From NCBI RefSeq assembly GCF_023634845.1, contig NZ_JAMLJL010000011.1, positions 1-64,000 on the forward strand: DNA of 64,000 nt, given 5' to 3'. Made by a program: the position numbers and the translations under genes. Below, piece after piece: positions 8,850-16,227 of the stretch (the stretch's first letter is position 1; the number at the start of each line of letters is the position of its first letter). Origin of the DNA: Flavobacterium amniphilum. Lineage in GTDB: Bacteria; Bacteroidota; Bacteroidia; Flavobacteriales; Flavobacteriaceae. The notes under the pieces are model-generated. The model ran no database searches, had not been told where the DNA came from, and was given only the letters and a program-made list of their open reading frames with translations.

Positions 8850-10112
8850 ATGATTATCAGGAGACTAAAATCAGGGGCTCTACAATTTGCGGTTTTTATG
8901 GCAGTGCTTATTGCATTGCTGCTGTCCGGATTAATTCTCTATGCCTATACCTTGGGCTATTTTAAAAAACAATCCAAAGCATCAATAGAAAATGTACAGT
9001 TAGCAAATAATGTATTTGCCTCACTGTTGCATCAGGAAAAATTATCTGCTGATACGGTTAAAATTAAACTTAGCGGAGAGGATTTTTTAAGTGAATCATA
9101 TCTTTCGCAATGGGGTTGTTTTCAAAAAGCATTTGTCAGAATGGAAAACCGAAAAAAAGTATTCGAAAAAGTAGCTTTGTTTTCCAGTATTTTTAATGCA
9201 AATTCTTCTCCGACTCTATGCCTTAAGGAAACTTATAATCCATTGACCGTTGTGGGACAAACAAAACTACAGGGGAATGTTTTTTTACCTTCCCAAGGAA
9301 TAAAACCGGGTTATATCAACGGGAATAGTTATTATGGCGGCCAACTGGTTTATGGGCCGGTGAAGGTGAATGGACCTAAGTTACCTGAACTTAATGTGGA
9401 GTTTCTAAATGAACTGAAAGGGAACTATAAAAAAAATGAACAGTCAGTTGAATCAATAGGGAATCTCAATCAAGGCACCAATTTTAATTCTTTCAGAAAG
9501 GCTACACGTATTTTGTATTCTGATGCTGAAATTGTACTGGACAATGTAAGTTTAACCGGAAATTTCATTCTGAAATCCGGTATAATGATAAGGGTTAGAA
9601 GTTCGGCAAAACTTAAGGATGTAATACTTGTAGCGCCAATTGTAATTATAGATGACAATACTAAAGGTAGTTTTCAGGTTGCTGCTTCCCAGGCTATTGA
9701 AGTTGGTCGTGGTGCTAAGCTTGAGTATCCATCAGCTTTAATGCTCTTTGATGAAAAGATGACCAGTGATGCCAATACGGCTGAATCAACAATAAAACTT
9801 TCTGAGAATGCAGTTGTAAACGGCAATATATGTTTTTTGCGGCAGTATGAGCAAATGAGTAACTTCAAGACTAATATTCTTTTTGAAAAAGGAGTTACTG
9901 TGACCGGGCAGGTTTATTGCAATGGTAATCTGGAAATAAGAGGGAAGGTGTCCGGGGCGGTTTTTGTCAATCAGTTTGTGGTTAATGAAGCGGGCTCAGT
10001 TTTTGTGAATCACATTAACAACGGAGTCATCGAAAATGTGAATATTCCGATAATGTATTCAGGTTTGCTTTTTGAGAAACAGAAGAAAGGAGTTGTGAAA
10101 TGGTTGTACTGA
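8850..10112 (+). CDS. GspK/PilX-like minor pseudopilin with beta-solenoid-like body
   Basis: 420 residues. The ATG at 8850 is preferred to the in-frame TTG at 8838, which lies inside the previous gene. The N-terminus (RRLKSGALQF, then about 22 hydrophobic residues) resembles GspK-type pseudopilins, which lack Glu at +5; the residue before the putative cleavage is Ser. The large C-terminal part is rich in short beta strands and Val/Ile ladders (for example VVNGNI, VTVTGQVYCNGNLEIRGKV), like a polymer-forming or right-handed beta-solenoid fold. GspK tips T2SS pseudopili, so this may be the tip protein. It overlaps the next gene by 13 bases. Confidence 0.55.
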   Translation: MIIRRLKSGALQFAVFMAVLIALLLSGLILYAYTLGYFKKQSKASIENVQLANNVFASLLHQEKLSADTVKIKLSGEDFLSESYLSQWGCFQKAFVRMENRKKVFEKVALFSSIFNANSSPTLCLKETYNPLTVVGQTKLQGNVFLPSQGIKPGYINGNSYYGGQLVYGPVKVNGPKLPELNVEFLNELKGNYKKNEQSVESIGNLNQGTNFNSFRKATRILYSDAEIVLDNVSLTGNFILKSGIMIRVRSSAKLKDVILVAPIVIIDDNTKGSFQVAASQAIEVGRGAKLEYPSALMLFDEKMTSDANTAESTIKLSENAVVNGNICFLRQYEQMSNFKTNILFEKGVTVTGQVYCNGNLEIRGKVSGAVFVNQFVVNEAGSVFVNHINNGVIENVNIPIMYSGLLFEKQKKGVVKWLY

Positions 10113-10429
10113 AGAAATTGAAATCGGCAACATTGATTGAAGCACTTGTAGCAACTGTGCTTATTGTTGTGATTTTTATGGTGGCCAGTACTATTTTGAA
10201 TAATCTGGTTTTGAATACCTATTCAAAAAAAGAATATATTGTGAATTACCGCCTGAATGTTTTAGAATATGAACTTCAAAACCATAAGCGTCAGGTTCCT
10301 TATGAAGAAGTTTACCAGAATTGGAAAATTGTGATTAACGGTAAAGCCAAAAATGGTATTGATACATATGAAATCAGTGCTGTTAATGATAAAGGCAAGG
10401 AAGTAAAGAGGGAGCGGGCTTATGAGTAA
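10100..10429 (+). CDS. Small type IV pilin-like protein (GspI-like pseudopilin)
   Basis: 109 residues. The N-terminus is a classic class III signal: basic LKKLK, then S|ATLIEA and a long hydrophobic helix (LVATVLIVVIFMVASTIL). The Glu at +5 needed for pilin assembly and methylation is present, but the residue before the cleavage site is Ser rather than the usual Gly. The remaining ~70 residues form a small beta domain. Size and gene order (GspK-like, this gene, GspJ-like, GspF) suggest a minor pseudopilin. It overlaps both neighbours, as in a translationally coupled operon. Confidence 0.75.
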   Translation: MVVLKKLKSATLIEALVATVLIVVIFMVASTILNNLVLNTYSKKEYIVNYRLNVLEYELQNHKRQVPYEEVYQNWKIVINGKAKNGIDTYEISAVNDKGKEVKRERAYE

Positions 10430-10895
10430 AAAAGTGCATTCTTTTACATTGGCAGAGTTAATTGTTGTAATGATTATTACAGGGATAATCGTTGGCTTGG
10501 CATTTTCGGTTTTGCGTATCATTCAAAAACAGATTGAAGTAATCGGGAAAGACAATGAAAAAGCGGTTCAGGTAGTCTTTCTTGAACAGATGCTCTGGCA
10601 TGATTTTAACCGCATGCAAAATGTCGAATCTCTAGGTAAAAATCAACTAAAAATGAAATCAGAATTGGACAGTGTTGTGTATGATTTTAAAGAAAGTTTT
10701 GTTCTTCGGAATCAGGATACAATTAAAGTTGCTGCAGCTGTTGAAGAAGTGTTTTTTGAATCGGATAAAGTTAGAATTGGTCCTATTGATGCTGTTTCAG
10801 TATCCTGTGAGAATGAGATAAAGGAGTATAAGATTTTTGTGTTTAAGAAAAATGATTTGGTTTTTTCAAGAAAGGAGATTGTAAATGGCTTTTAA
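10422..10895 (+). CDS. Type IV pilin-like protein (GspJ-like pseudopilin)
   Basis: 157 residues. The N-terminus MSKKVHS|FTLAEL followed by a hydrophobic helix (IVVMIITGIIVGLAF) is a prepilin signal with Glu at +5 and, again, Ser at -1. The globular part contains strands such as QLKMKSELDSVVYDF. It is best read as a minor pseudopilin of the same apparatus. The gene overlaps the preceding gene by 8 bases and gspF by 11 bases. Confidence 0.75.
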   Translation: MSKKVHSFTLAELIVVMIITGIIVGLAFSVLRIIQKQIEVIGKDNEKAVQVVFLEQMLWHDFNRMQNVESLGKNQLKMKSELDSVVYDFKESFVLRNQDTIKVAAAVEEVFFESDKVRIGPIDAVSVSCENEIKEYKIFVFKKNDLVFSRKEIVNGF

Positions 10896-12021
10896 AATAG
10901 AAAATACAGAACCGCAAAAATCAAGTGATAAATCATTTGACGGCGGTATAGAGAGTATATTGAAGAAAGAAATTGAAATCTTCGGTAAAAGTTTTGGTTC
11001 AAAAAAGAAACAATACTTTTATCAGGAGCTTGCTGTGTTACTTAAAGCGGGCGTAAGTCTTAAAGATGGTTTAGGCCTTATCTCCGAGTCGATGAAAAAG
11101 AAGAATGACAAAGAACGCATTGAAAGCGTTTTGTCTGATTTGATACAGGGAGCTTCTTTCTCCGATTCGTTGAAAAAGACCGGGCAATTTTCAGAATATG
11201 AAATACAATCCTTGAAGATAGGTGAAGAAACCGGGAATATAGACAGGATTTGTGATGAGTTAGGGGTTTATTATGCCCGAAAGAATGAGCAAAACAGAGT
11301 GATTGTTGCTGCATTGACTTATCCTGCCATTGTGTTGTGTACTGCGATGTTGGTTGTTGTGTTTATGCTTACTTATGTTGTGCCTATGTTTGAAGATATT
11401 TTCAGGCAAAACAATATGGAATTGCCATTCCTGACACAGGTTGTGGTTAAATTATCTTATTTGTTGAAAGCGTTTGGTTTTTATTTGTTACTGGTTTTTT
11501 TGGGGCTTTTGGTTTCCGTTAAATTTTTTGCCAATAATCCATTGTATAAAAGAGTGGTGCATAAGGTACTTCTGAAAACTCCTCTGATCGGGCCATTTGT
11601 GTCTAAGGTGTATATGGCACAGTTTATTCAGGCGGTAGCGCTTTTGACTGCTTCGAAAGTACCAATGCTGACCAGTATTGAAATGGTTTCGGAAATGATT
11701 GGCTTTATTCCGTTGCAGGAATCCCTTGAGCGGATCAAAAGAAGTATAGTCTTGGGTAGTTCTTTGAGCGAAAGTATGAAAGGAGATGCACTTTTTGATA
11801 ACAGGATTATCTCTTTGGTGAAGGTAGCAGAAGAAACAAATCAAACCGAGTATGTTTTCAGGCAGTTGAATGAACAGTTCAGTCAGGAGCTTTTGACACA
11901 GTCTAAAACCTTATCGACAGTGATGGAGCCACTCATTATTCTTATTGTTGGAGGACTGGTTGCTGTTTTGCTTGTGGCGATGTATTTGCCAATGTTCCAG
12001 CTGAGCAGTGTTATTGGGTAA
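10885..12021 (+). CDS. gspF: GspF/PilC-family inner-membrane platform protein
   Basis: 378 residues with two T2SSF domains. The first begins near residue 45 (FYQELAVLLKAGVSLKDGL, then SFSDSLKKTGQFSEYEIQSLKIGEETGN), the second near 245 (FIQAVALLTASKVPMLTSIEMVSE, then LSESMKGDALFDNRIISLVKVAEETN). The membrane segments are at about 140-165, 190-215 and 350-373. GspF/PilC is the integral platform that couples an assembly ATPase to pseudopilus growth. No GspE-type ATPase, GspD secretin or prepilin peptidase gene is in the window, so these must be elsewhere or off the left edge. It is the last gene of the operon from 6673. Confidence 0.92.
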   Translation: MAFKIENTEPQKSSDKSFDGGIESILKKEIEIFGKSFGSKKKQYFYQELAVLLKAGVSLKDGLGLISESMKKKNDKERIESVLSDLIQGASFSDSLKKTGQFSEYEIQSLKIGEETGNIDRICDELGVYYARKNEQNRVIVAALTYPAIVLCTAMLVVVFMLTYVVPMFEDIFRQNNMELPFLTQVVVKLSYLLKAFGFYLLLVFLGLLVSVKFFANNPLYKRVVHKVLLKTPLIGPFVSKVYMAQFIQAVALLTASKVPMLTSIEMVSEMIGFIPLQESLERIKRSIVLGSSLSESMKGDALFDNRIISLVKVAEETNQTEYVFRQLNEQFSQELLTQSKTLSTVMEPLIILIVGGLVAVLLVAMYLPMFQLSSVIG

Positions 12022-12324
12022 TGATATTTTGTGTTTGATTGTAGATGAAACCTTGTTAAGGTTGGTTGTCTTGCCGATTTTTTGAACGTTCGGTCAGCTT
12101 TTTTTATAATCGGTAGATTAGGGAAATGCAAATATTGAAAATATTTTAATTATAAGTGTTTTGTGCTGACTAAAAAAACTAATTTTGCGCCCGAATTAAT
12201 TTCTCTGTTTATTTAATCAATATTTATTTGTCTTTTGACTGCAATGGCGTTTTATAACTATTGCTTTTGAAGACTTATGCCGATTGGTTACTTAATCCAA
12301 AAAAAAATAAAACAAAGCAGTAAT
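12022..12324. other. Intergenic stretch with hairpin and promoter
   Basis: The gap after gspF contains a short perfect hairpin (AACCTT-GTT-AAGGTT near 12049-12063) without a good T-run, a T-rich stretch near 12100, and the promoter of the next gene at 12160-12187. No small gene is convincing. The distance from promoter to the chosen ATG gives a leader of about 130 bases, long for this organism. Confidence 0.5.
12160..12187 (+). promoter_or_regulatory. Promoter of the tail-fibre-like gene
   Basis: TTTG at 12160-12163, a 16-base spacer and TAATTTTG at 12180-12187 match the Bacteroidota consensus. Transcription should start near 12194. Confidence 0.6.
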
Positions 12325-14160
12325 ATGAAAAAAATCTTCATAGCCCTTGTGACATTGTCTTCTTTTGTTTCAAATGCACAGGTCGCTACTAAATTAGATG
12401 TTGCGGATACCCGAAATGATAATGAAACACCAAGCTTTTATACTAAGGGTATAAGGGCGGATTTTAAAGTGAGAAGTGCAATATCAGTGCCAGGAATTAG
12501 CCAGCATGGAACATCTTTGACGATAAATCCATGGACAAACCTTGATAATTCAGGAAATAAAATCCATCAACTTCATTTTAATGATGGAGGTTTGTTTTAC
12601 AGAAATGCGAATCCTTTAGATGCGGCTTGGGGTGTTTGGAGACAGTTTTTGGTGACTAACGATGCCGGAAATGTGGAGTTAAACGGGACAATCATTGCGG
12701 GAGTCGGTGCAAGTACCGAGGGGCAAACTATCCTATCAGGAAAATATGGGAACGGAACCTTTTCAAACTGGGGGTCTTTATGGAGTTCGTCGGCTTCTTA
12801 TATGGGATATGGTGTAAAAGCCAAAACTGGATCGCCAGGTGGATGGGTGTCGAGTACGCCTATTGCATCAGTTAAGTCGGCTGTTACAGTTGATGCGCAA
12901 GGTTTTCATGTGTATGGAAGCGGAACGAGCCAGGCATTGGCTGATGGTACGGCAGTTGCCTTGACTGAACAATTAACAGTAAGAGAAACAGGGAATATAG
13001 GTATCGGAACCTCAAGCCCGGGAGCTAAACTGGATGTTAACGGTAATATTACGACTACACAAGGTTCGGGAGGAAAGCTTACTTTATTTGAAACAAACAG
13101 CACAAGAAATAACAGAGTTGAACTTTCTGCTGATGCGAATGGTGCTAATATCAATTCTACATACAGTACAGGAGGAACAAGTGCAATAAACTTCCTTACT
13201 GCAACAACCAATAGAATGAAAATCCTTGATAACGGAAATATTGGTATTGGTGAAACTTCTCCAACTGCAAAATTAACTATAAAAGGAGTTGGATCTTATA
13301 ATAATGCTCTTAGGGTTGTAAGTCCTAATGCAACCCAAGCATTGGATATTTTGCCCGGATATAAATTAACAAATGGGGATCCTTCAGGGCTTAGAGATGA
13401 TACAACAATGACAATCCGTTCAAGTGGTGACAACGTTGGAAGTATTGCGTTTGCTACAGGGAATGATGAGAAAGTAAGGATTTCTGGTAATGGTAACGTA
13501 GGTATTGGAACAACTAATCCGACTTATAAATTGCATGTTGTTGGGGATTCTTATTCAGAAGGCCATACTATTCAGAATTATTCGCCTGTGTTGACTTTGA
13601 AGAGAAACACAACAACAGGAGGTTATATCGAAGGTGTTCAAACACAATTGTTGGACGGAACCAATAACTGGTTTTTTGGTAATGTTGGAACAGATGAGTG
13701 GAGAATTTCGAAAGGAGATTACCAACCTGCAAAATTCGTAGTAAAAGACAATGGTAATATTGGTATTGGAACAACTGTGCCAGCCTTTAAATTAGACGTA
13801 GTAGGTAAGTCATCTTTCAGTGATAATATGAAAGTGGATGCTAAAATTGAGGCTAAAGAAATTAAAGTTACCCTAACGCCAACTGCCGATTTCGTTTTCG
13901 AAGAAGATTACAACCTGCCTAAGTTAGAAGATGTTGAAAAGCATATCAAAGAAAAGAAACACTTGCCTGAGATTGCTTCTGCTAAAGAAATGGAGAAAGA
14001 AGGAGTTAATGTAGGTGAATTCCAAATCAAATTGTTACAGAAAATTGAAGAGTTAACGCTTTATACAATTGAACAAAACAAAAAGATTGAAGCACAAAAC
14101 AAGACAATTCTTGAGCAAAACAAAAGAATTGAAAACTTGGAAAAGAAGATTAAATCATAA
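12325..14160 (+). CDS. Secreted tail-fibre-like surface protein
   Basis: 611 residues from the ATG at 12325, which gives a clean signal peptide (MKKIFIALVTLSSFVSNAQ); the in-frame ATG at 12277 would add 16 residues before it. The body carries at least four copies of a short beta repeat of the form G-N-I-G-I-G-(T/E)-x-x-P-x-x-K-L-x-V (near residues 227, 310, 392 and 480), as in phage-tail-fibre-like and peptidase S74-type proteins. The C-terminal ~100 residues are a conserved cap (FVFEEDYNLPKLEDVEKHI, HLPEIASAKEME) and a coiled coil (KIEAQNKTILEQNKRIENLEKKI), probably giving trimers. No catalytic S74 residues are recognised. A cell-surface adhesin is likely; a strong terminator follows. Confidence 0.8.
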   Translation: MKKIFIALVTLSSFVSNAQVATKLDVADTRNDNETPSFYTKGIRADFKVRSAISVPGISQHGTSLTINPWTNLDNSGNKIHQLHFNDGGLFYRNANPLDAAWGVWRQFLVTNDAGNVELNGTIIAGVGASTEGQTILSGKYGNGTFSNWGSLWSSSASYMGYGVKAKTGSPGGWVSSTPIASVKSAVTVDAQGFHVYGSGTSQALADGTAVALTEQLTVRETGNIGIGTSSPGAKLDVNGNITTTQGSGGKLTLFETNSTRNNRVELSADANGANINSTYSTGGTSAINFLTATTNRMKILDNGNIGIGETSPTAKLTIKGVGSYNNALRVVSPNATQALDILPGYKLTNGDPSGLRDDTTMTIRSSGDNVGSIAFATGNDEKVRISGNGNVGIGTTNPTYKLHVVGDSYSEGHTIQNYSPVLTLKRNTTTGGYIEGVQTQLLDGTNNWFFGNVGTDEWRISKGDYQPAKFVVKDNGNIGIGTTVPAFKLDVVGKSSFSDNMKVDAKIEAKEIKVTLTPTADFVFEEDYNLPKLEDVEKHIKEKKHLPEIASAKEMEKEGVNVGEFQIKLLQKIEELTLYTIEQNKKIEAQNKTILEQNKRIENLEKKIKS

Positions 14161-14162
14161 GT

Positions 14163-14190
14163 AAAAGCGTCCTTTAAGGGCGCTTTTTTA
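14163..14190 (+). terminator. Intrinsic terminator
   Basis: AAAGCGTCCT and AGGGCGCTTT pair (one G-T pair) over a 3-base loop and run into a T-tract, directly after the stop at 14160. Confidence 0.85.
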
Positions 14191-14200
14191 TTGCTGTTAA

Positions 14201-14233
14201 TTTGATGATTTAAAGATTGTTTCGTTAGTTTTG
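14201..14233 (+). promoter_or_regulatory. Promoter of the AraC-family regulator gene
   Basis: TTTG at 14201-14204, a 21-base spacer and TAGTTTTG at 14226-14233. The ATG is at 14241, so the mRNA should have almost no leader. Confidence 0.65.
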
Positions 14234-14240
14234 CTTTCAG

Positions 14241-15062
14241 ATGCAATCAGAAAAAGAAAAATATGAGAGTTTCAGGATAGCAACGCCTGAAGGTTATAAG
14301 GAATTGTTTTCCCATTTCTATTATGCGGCTAATTTTACTTCTGAATCCGTAACCAAAACATTATTGCCTTCTTATCAGACGATCCTTATTTTTACGTTTG
14401 GGGTAAAGCCTTTTCTGGTTTCTGCAGAAGGTTTTGAAATAGAAGTGGGTGACAGTCTTGTTCTGGGACCGGTTAAGCATTCTTTTGATTATAAGTTGCC
14501 TCCTGAAGCTGAGATTTTAGTGGTTAATTTTGAAGGTGATACTTTTTACCGGTTTTTCGGGGAGGCTACTGTGCCGGAGCATGTGCCGATGAATCCGGAT
14601 TCGTTGATAATGGCTAATTGCTTTACTGATTTGTGGATTCTGTTGAATGAAGAGAAGGATGTCAATAAGCGTATTAGTCTCATACTGGAATTTTGTGCAC
14701 CATACTTAAAAAAGCGCAATGCTATCGTTGGTCAGCTTGAGGGTTTTGTGGGTGATGGGATGAGTTCGGTAAAAGCTGTGGCACAGGCTAATCATTTAAC
14801 CGAAAGAAGTATCCAGCTTCTTCATAAAAAGCATTTGGGTTATAGTGCAAAAGAACTTGGCCGGTACAACCGTTTTTTGAAAGTGATACGGCTTCTTCAG
14901 GAAAAGATTGAATCTGATGTGAAAACCGACTGGTTTGAAATTGTTGAGCGTTGTGGTTATTATGACCAAAGTCAGTTAATACGCGATTTTAAGCACTACA
15001 TCAATTTGAGTCCGAAGCAATATCTGAAGTTTCAGCAGGATATCTGTATTGCGAAAGACTGA
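14241..15062 (+). CDS. AraC-family transcriptional regulator
   Basis: 273 residues. The N-terminal half is a cupin-like sensor of the kind found in many Bacteroidota AraC proteins (LLPSYQTILIFTFG, EIEVGDSLVLGPVKHSF, DTFYRFFGEA). The C-terminal ~100 residues are the paired helix-turn-helix domain (VKAVAQANHLTERSIQLLHKK, then WFEIVERCGYYDQSQLIRDF) ending with the family signature LSPKQYLKF. It binds DNA as an activator or repressor; the ligand is unknown. It sits 72 bases upstream of a quinone reductase gene on the same strand, which is its most likely target. The two genes have separate promoters. Confidence 0.88.
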   Translation: MQSEKEKYESFRIATPEGYKELFSHFYYAANFTSESVTKTLLPSYQTILIFTFGVKPFLVSAEGFEIEVGDSLVLGPVKHSFDYKLPPEAEILVVNFEGDTFYRFFGEATVPEHVPMNPDSLIMANCFTDLWILLNEEKDVNKRISLILEFCAPYLKKRNAIVGQLEGFVGDGMSSVKAVAQANHLTERSIQLLHKKHLGYSAKELGRYNRFLKVIRLLQEKIESDVKTDWFEIVERCGYYDQSQLIRDFKHYINLSPKQYLKFQQDICIAKD

Positions 15063-15099
15063 TTTCGTTTTCTTACAATTTTATGATAATGGGGCGTGG

Positions 15100-15107
15100 T
15101 AGTTTTG
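15100..15107 (+). promoter_or_regulatory. -7 element for the quinone reductase gene
   Basis: TAGTTTTG fits TAnnTTTG. The matching -33 region is poor (TTTTA near 15079), which would fit a promoter that needs an activator such as the neighbouring AraC protein. Confidence 0.5.
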
Positions 15108-15134
15108 TCCTGTAACAATTAAAAAGAAAAGATC

Positions 15135-15704
15135 ATGAAACATTTAATCATTTATGCGCATCCGAACCCTGAAAGTTTAAACGGACAATTCAAGCAAATC
15201 ATTTCTGAACATTTATTGGAAAGAGGACATGAAGTAGAAATCCGTGATTTATACCAGTTGGATTTTAATCCTGTACTTTCTTTGGAAGACGTGAGCGGAC
15301 AGATGAAGGGTCAGTTGACGGAAGATGTTAAAAAAGAGCAGGAGTATATAACCTGGGCAGAAAGCATAACATTTATCCATCCTATATGGTGGACGGGTTT
15401 GCCTGCCATTATGAAAGGTTATATCGACAGGGTTTTCAGTTATGGGTTTGCGTATCGTTATGATCAGGGCGTGCAAAAGGGATTGCTTTCGGGTAAGCAG
15501 GCTGTAATTATCAATACACACGGAAAATCCCAGGAAGAGTATAGCAGTATGGGTATGGATAAAGCATTGTTGCTTACTTCTGATCATGGGATTTATAGTT
15601 ATTGCGGTTTTGAAGTTAAAGAGCATTTCTTCTTTGGTAAAGCCGATAGAGCCAATTTGAATCTTATTGAAGATTGGAAATCCCAGATTAAGAGTGTATT
15701 TTAA
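15135..15704 (+). CDS. NAD(P)H:quinone oxidoreductase, flavodoxin-like fold
   Basis: 189 residues, the full length of the Flavodoxin_2/NQO1-like family. Visible marks are the first strand and phosphate loop MKHLIIYAHPNPESLNGQF (FMN/FAD phosphate binding), the FIHPIWWTGLPAIMKGYIDRVF segment that lines the flavin and active site, and the G-F-A-Y motif after it. The enzyme should carry out two-electron reduction of quinones or related electrophiles with NAD(P)H in the cytosol, protecting against redox cycling. The upstream AraC-family gene suggests inducible expression. The family includes azoreductase- and drug-modulator-type members, so the true substrate is open. Confidence 0.88.
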   Translation: MKHLIIYAHPNPESLNGQFKQIISEHLLERGHEVEIRDLYQLDFNPVLSLEDVSGQMKGQLTEDVKKEQEYITWAESITFIHPIWWTGLPAIMKGYIDRVFSYGFAYRYDQGVQKGLLSGKQAVIINTHGKSQEEYSSMGMDKALLLTSDHGIYSYCGFEVKEHFFFGKADRANLNLIEDWKSQIKSVF

Positions 15705-15762
15705 TAGTAATGATTTGTTAATTTGAATGGGATCTGGCTGTAAACAGAGGTAAGTTATATAT

Positions 15763-15817
15763 ACTATATACACGCTATAAACACGCTATATATACGCCAT
15801 ATATACGGGATATAATT
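15763..15817. repeat. Array of five degenerate 11-bp repeats
   Basis: Five consecutive 11-base units with consensus close to GCTATAtAyAC: 15763-15773, 15774-15784, 15785-15795, 15796-15806 and 15807-15817 (the last is the most diverged). The array lies in the 283-base gap after the quinone reductase gene. A second array of the same period and related core (GCTA-n-AA) occurs at 30726-30769. The rest of the gap (to 15987) holds only a weak promoter-like TTG-N17-TAATTTTA before the small membrane protein. Confidence 0.7.
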
Positions 15818-15987
15818 ATGGAGTATGTGTAGAACATTGGTGTTGATCAAGTGATAAGGTCACGGAAATGCAGTTTTTTAGGTTTGATACCAAAATTTTA
15901 GCCTTTATAACTGGTTTTCATATTTAACCTTAAGGTAACCTTGGTTTTTTTGAATATGACTAATTTTATAAGATTAAAAAGATAGTC

Positions 15988-16158
15988 ATGTATACGTATT
16001 TATTTTACATAGCGATTGCCTTATTTGTAGTGCTTTTTTTAGTCCGTTTTTTGTACATTCAGAATGAAAAAGATAAAAAAAAGTTGGAAGAACAGATGAA
16101 TGAAGATTACAAGAAGATACAGGAAATTGAGGTTAATGATAAAGATATGATCAACTGA
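15988..16158 (+). CDS. Small single-pass membrane protein (56 aa)
   Basis: MYTYLFYIAIALFVVLFLVR forms one membrane helix at the N-terminus; the rest is a charged, helix-forming cytosolic tail (KDKKKLEEQMNEDYKKIQE). It is a small gene supported by a clean ATG, Flavobacterium-like codon use, a weak upstream promoter and a strong terminator 33 bases after its stop. The function is unknown. The single helix plus coiled tail resembles small membrane proteins that modulate larger complexes, but nothing identifies a partner. Confidence 0.65.
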   Translation: MYTYLFYIAIALFVVLFLVRFLYIQNEKDKKKLEEQMNEDYKKIQEIEVNDKDMIN

Positions 16159-16189
16159 TTTATTTTGTTTATAGGGGTTTAGTAAAACA

Positions 16190-16217
16190 AAAGAGAGCTT
16201 TAGTGGCTCTCTTTTTG
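16190..16217. terminator. Intrinsic terminator between convergent genes
   Basis: AAGAGAGC (16191-16198) pairs with GCTCTCTT (16206-16213) over a 7-base loop, followed by T5. It ends the plus-strand 56-aa gene and, read the other way, lies just beyond the minus-strand lipoprotein stop. Confidence 0.8.
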
Positions 16218-16227
16218 TTTTTTGCGA

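Noticed and set aside
12049..12063. Intrinsic terminator after gspF
   Set aside because: A 6-bp perfect hairpin exists, but no T-run follows, so it was not called as a terminator.
15249..15773. 174-codon minus-strand frame over the quinone reductase gene
   Set aside because: Antisense to a gene with clear family motifs; no start signals and no recognisable product.
15763..15817. CRISPR array
   Set aside because: Units are contiguous 11-mers without unique spacers and there are no cas genes.
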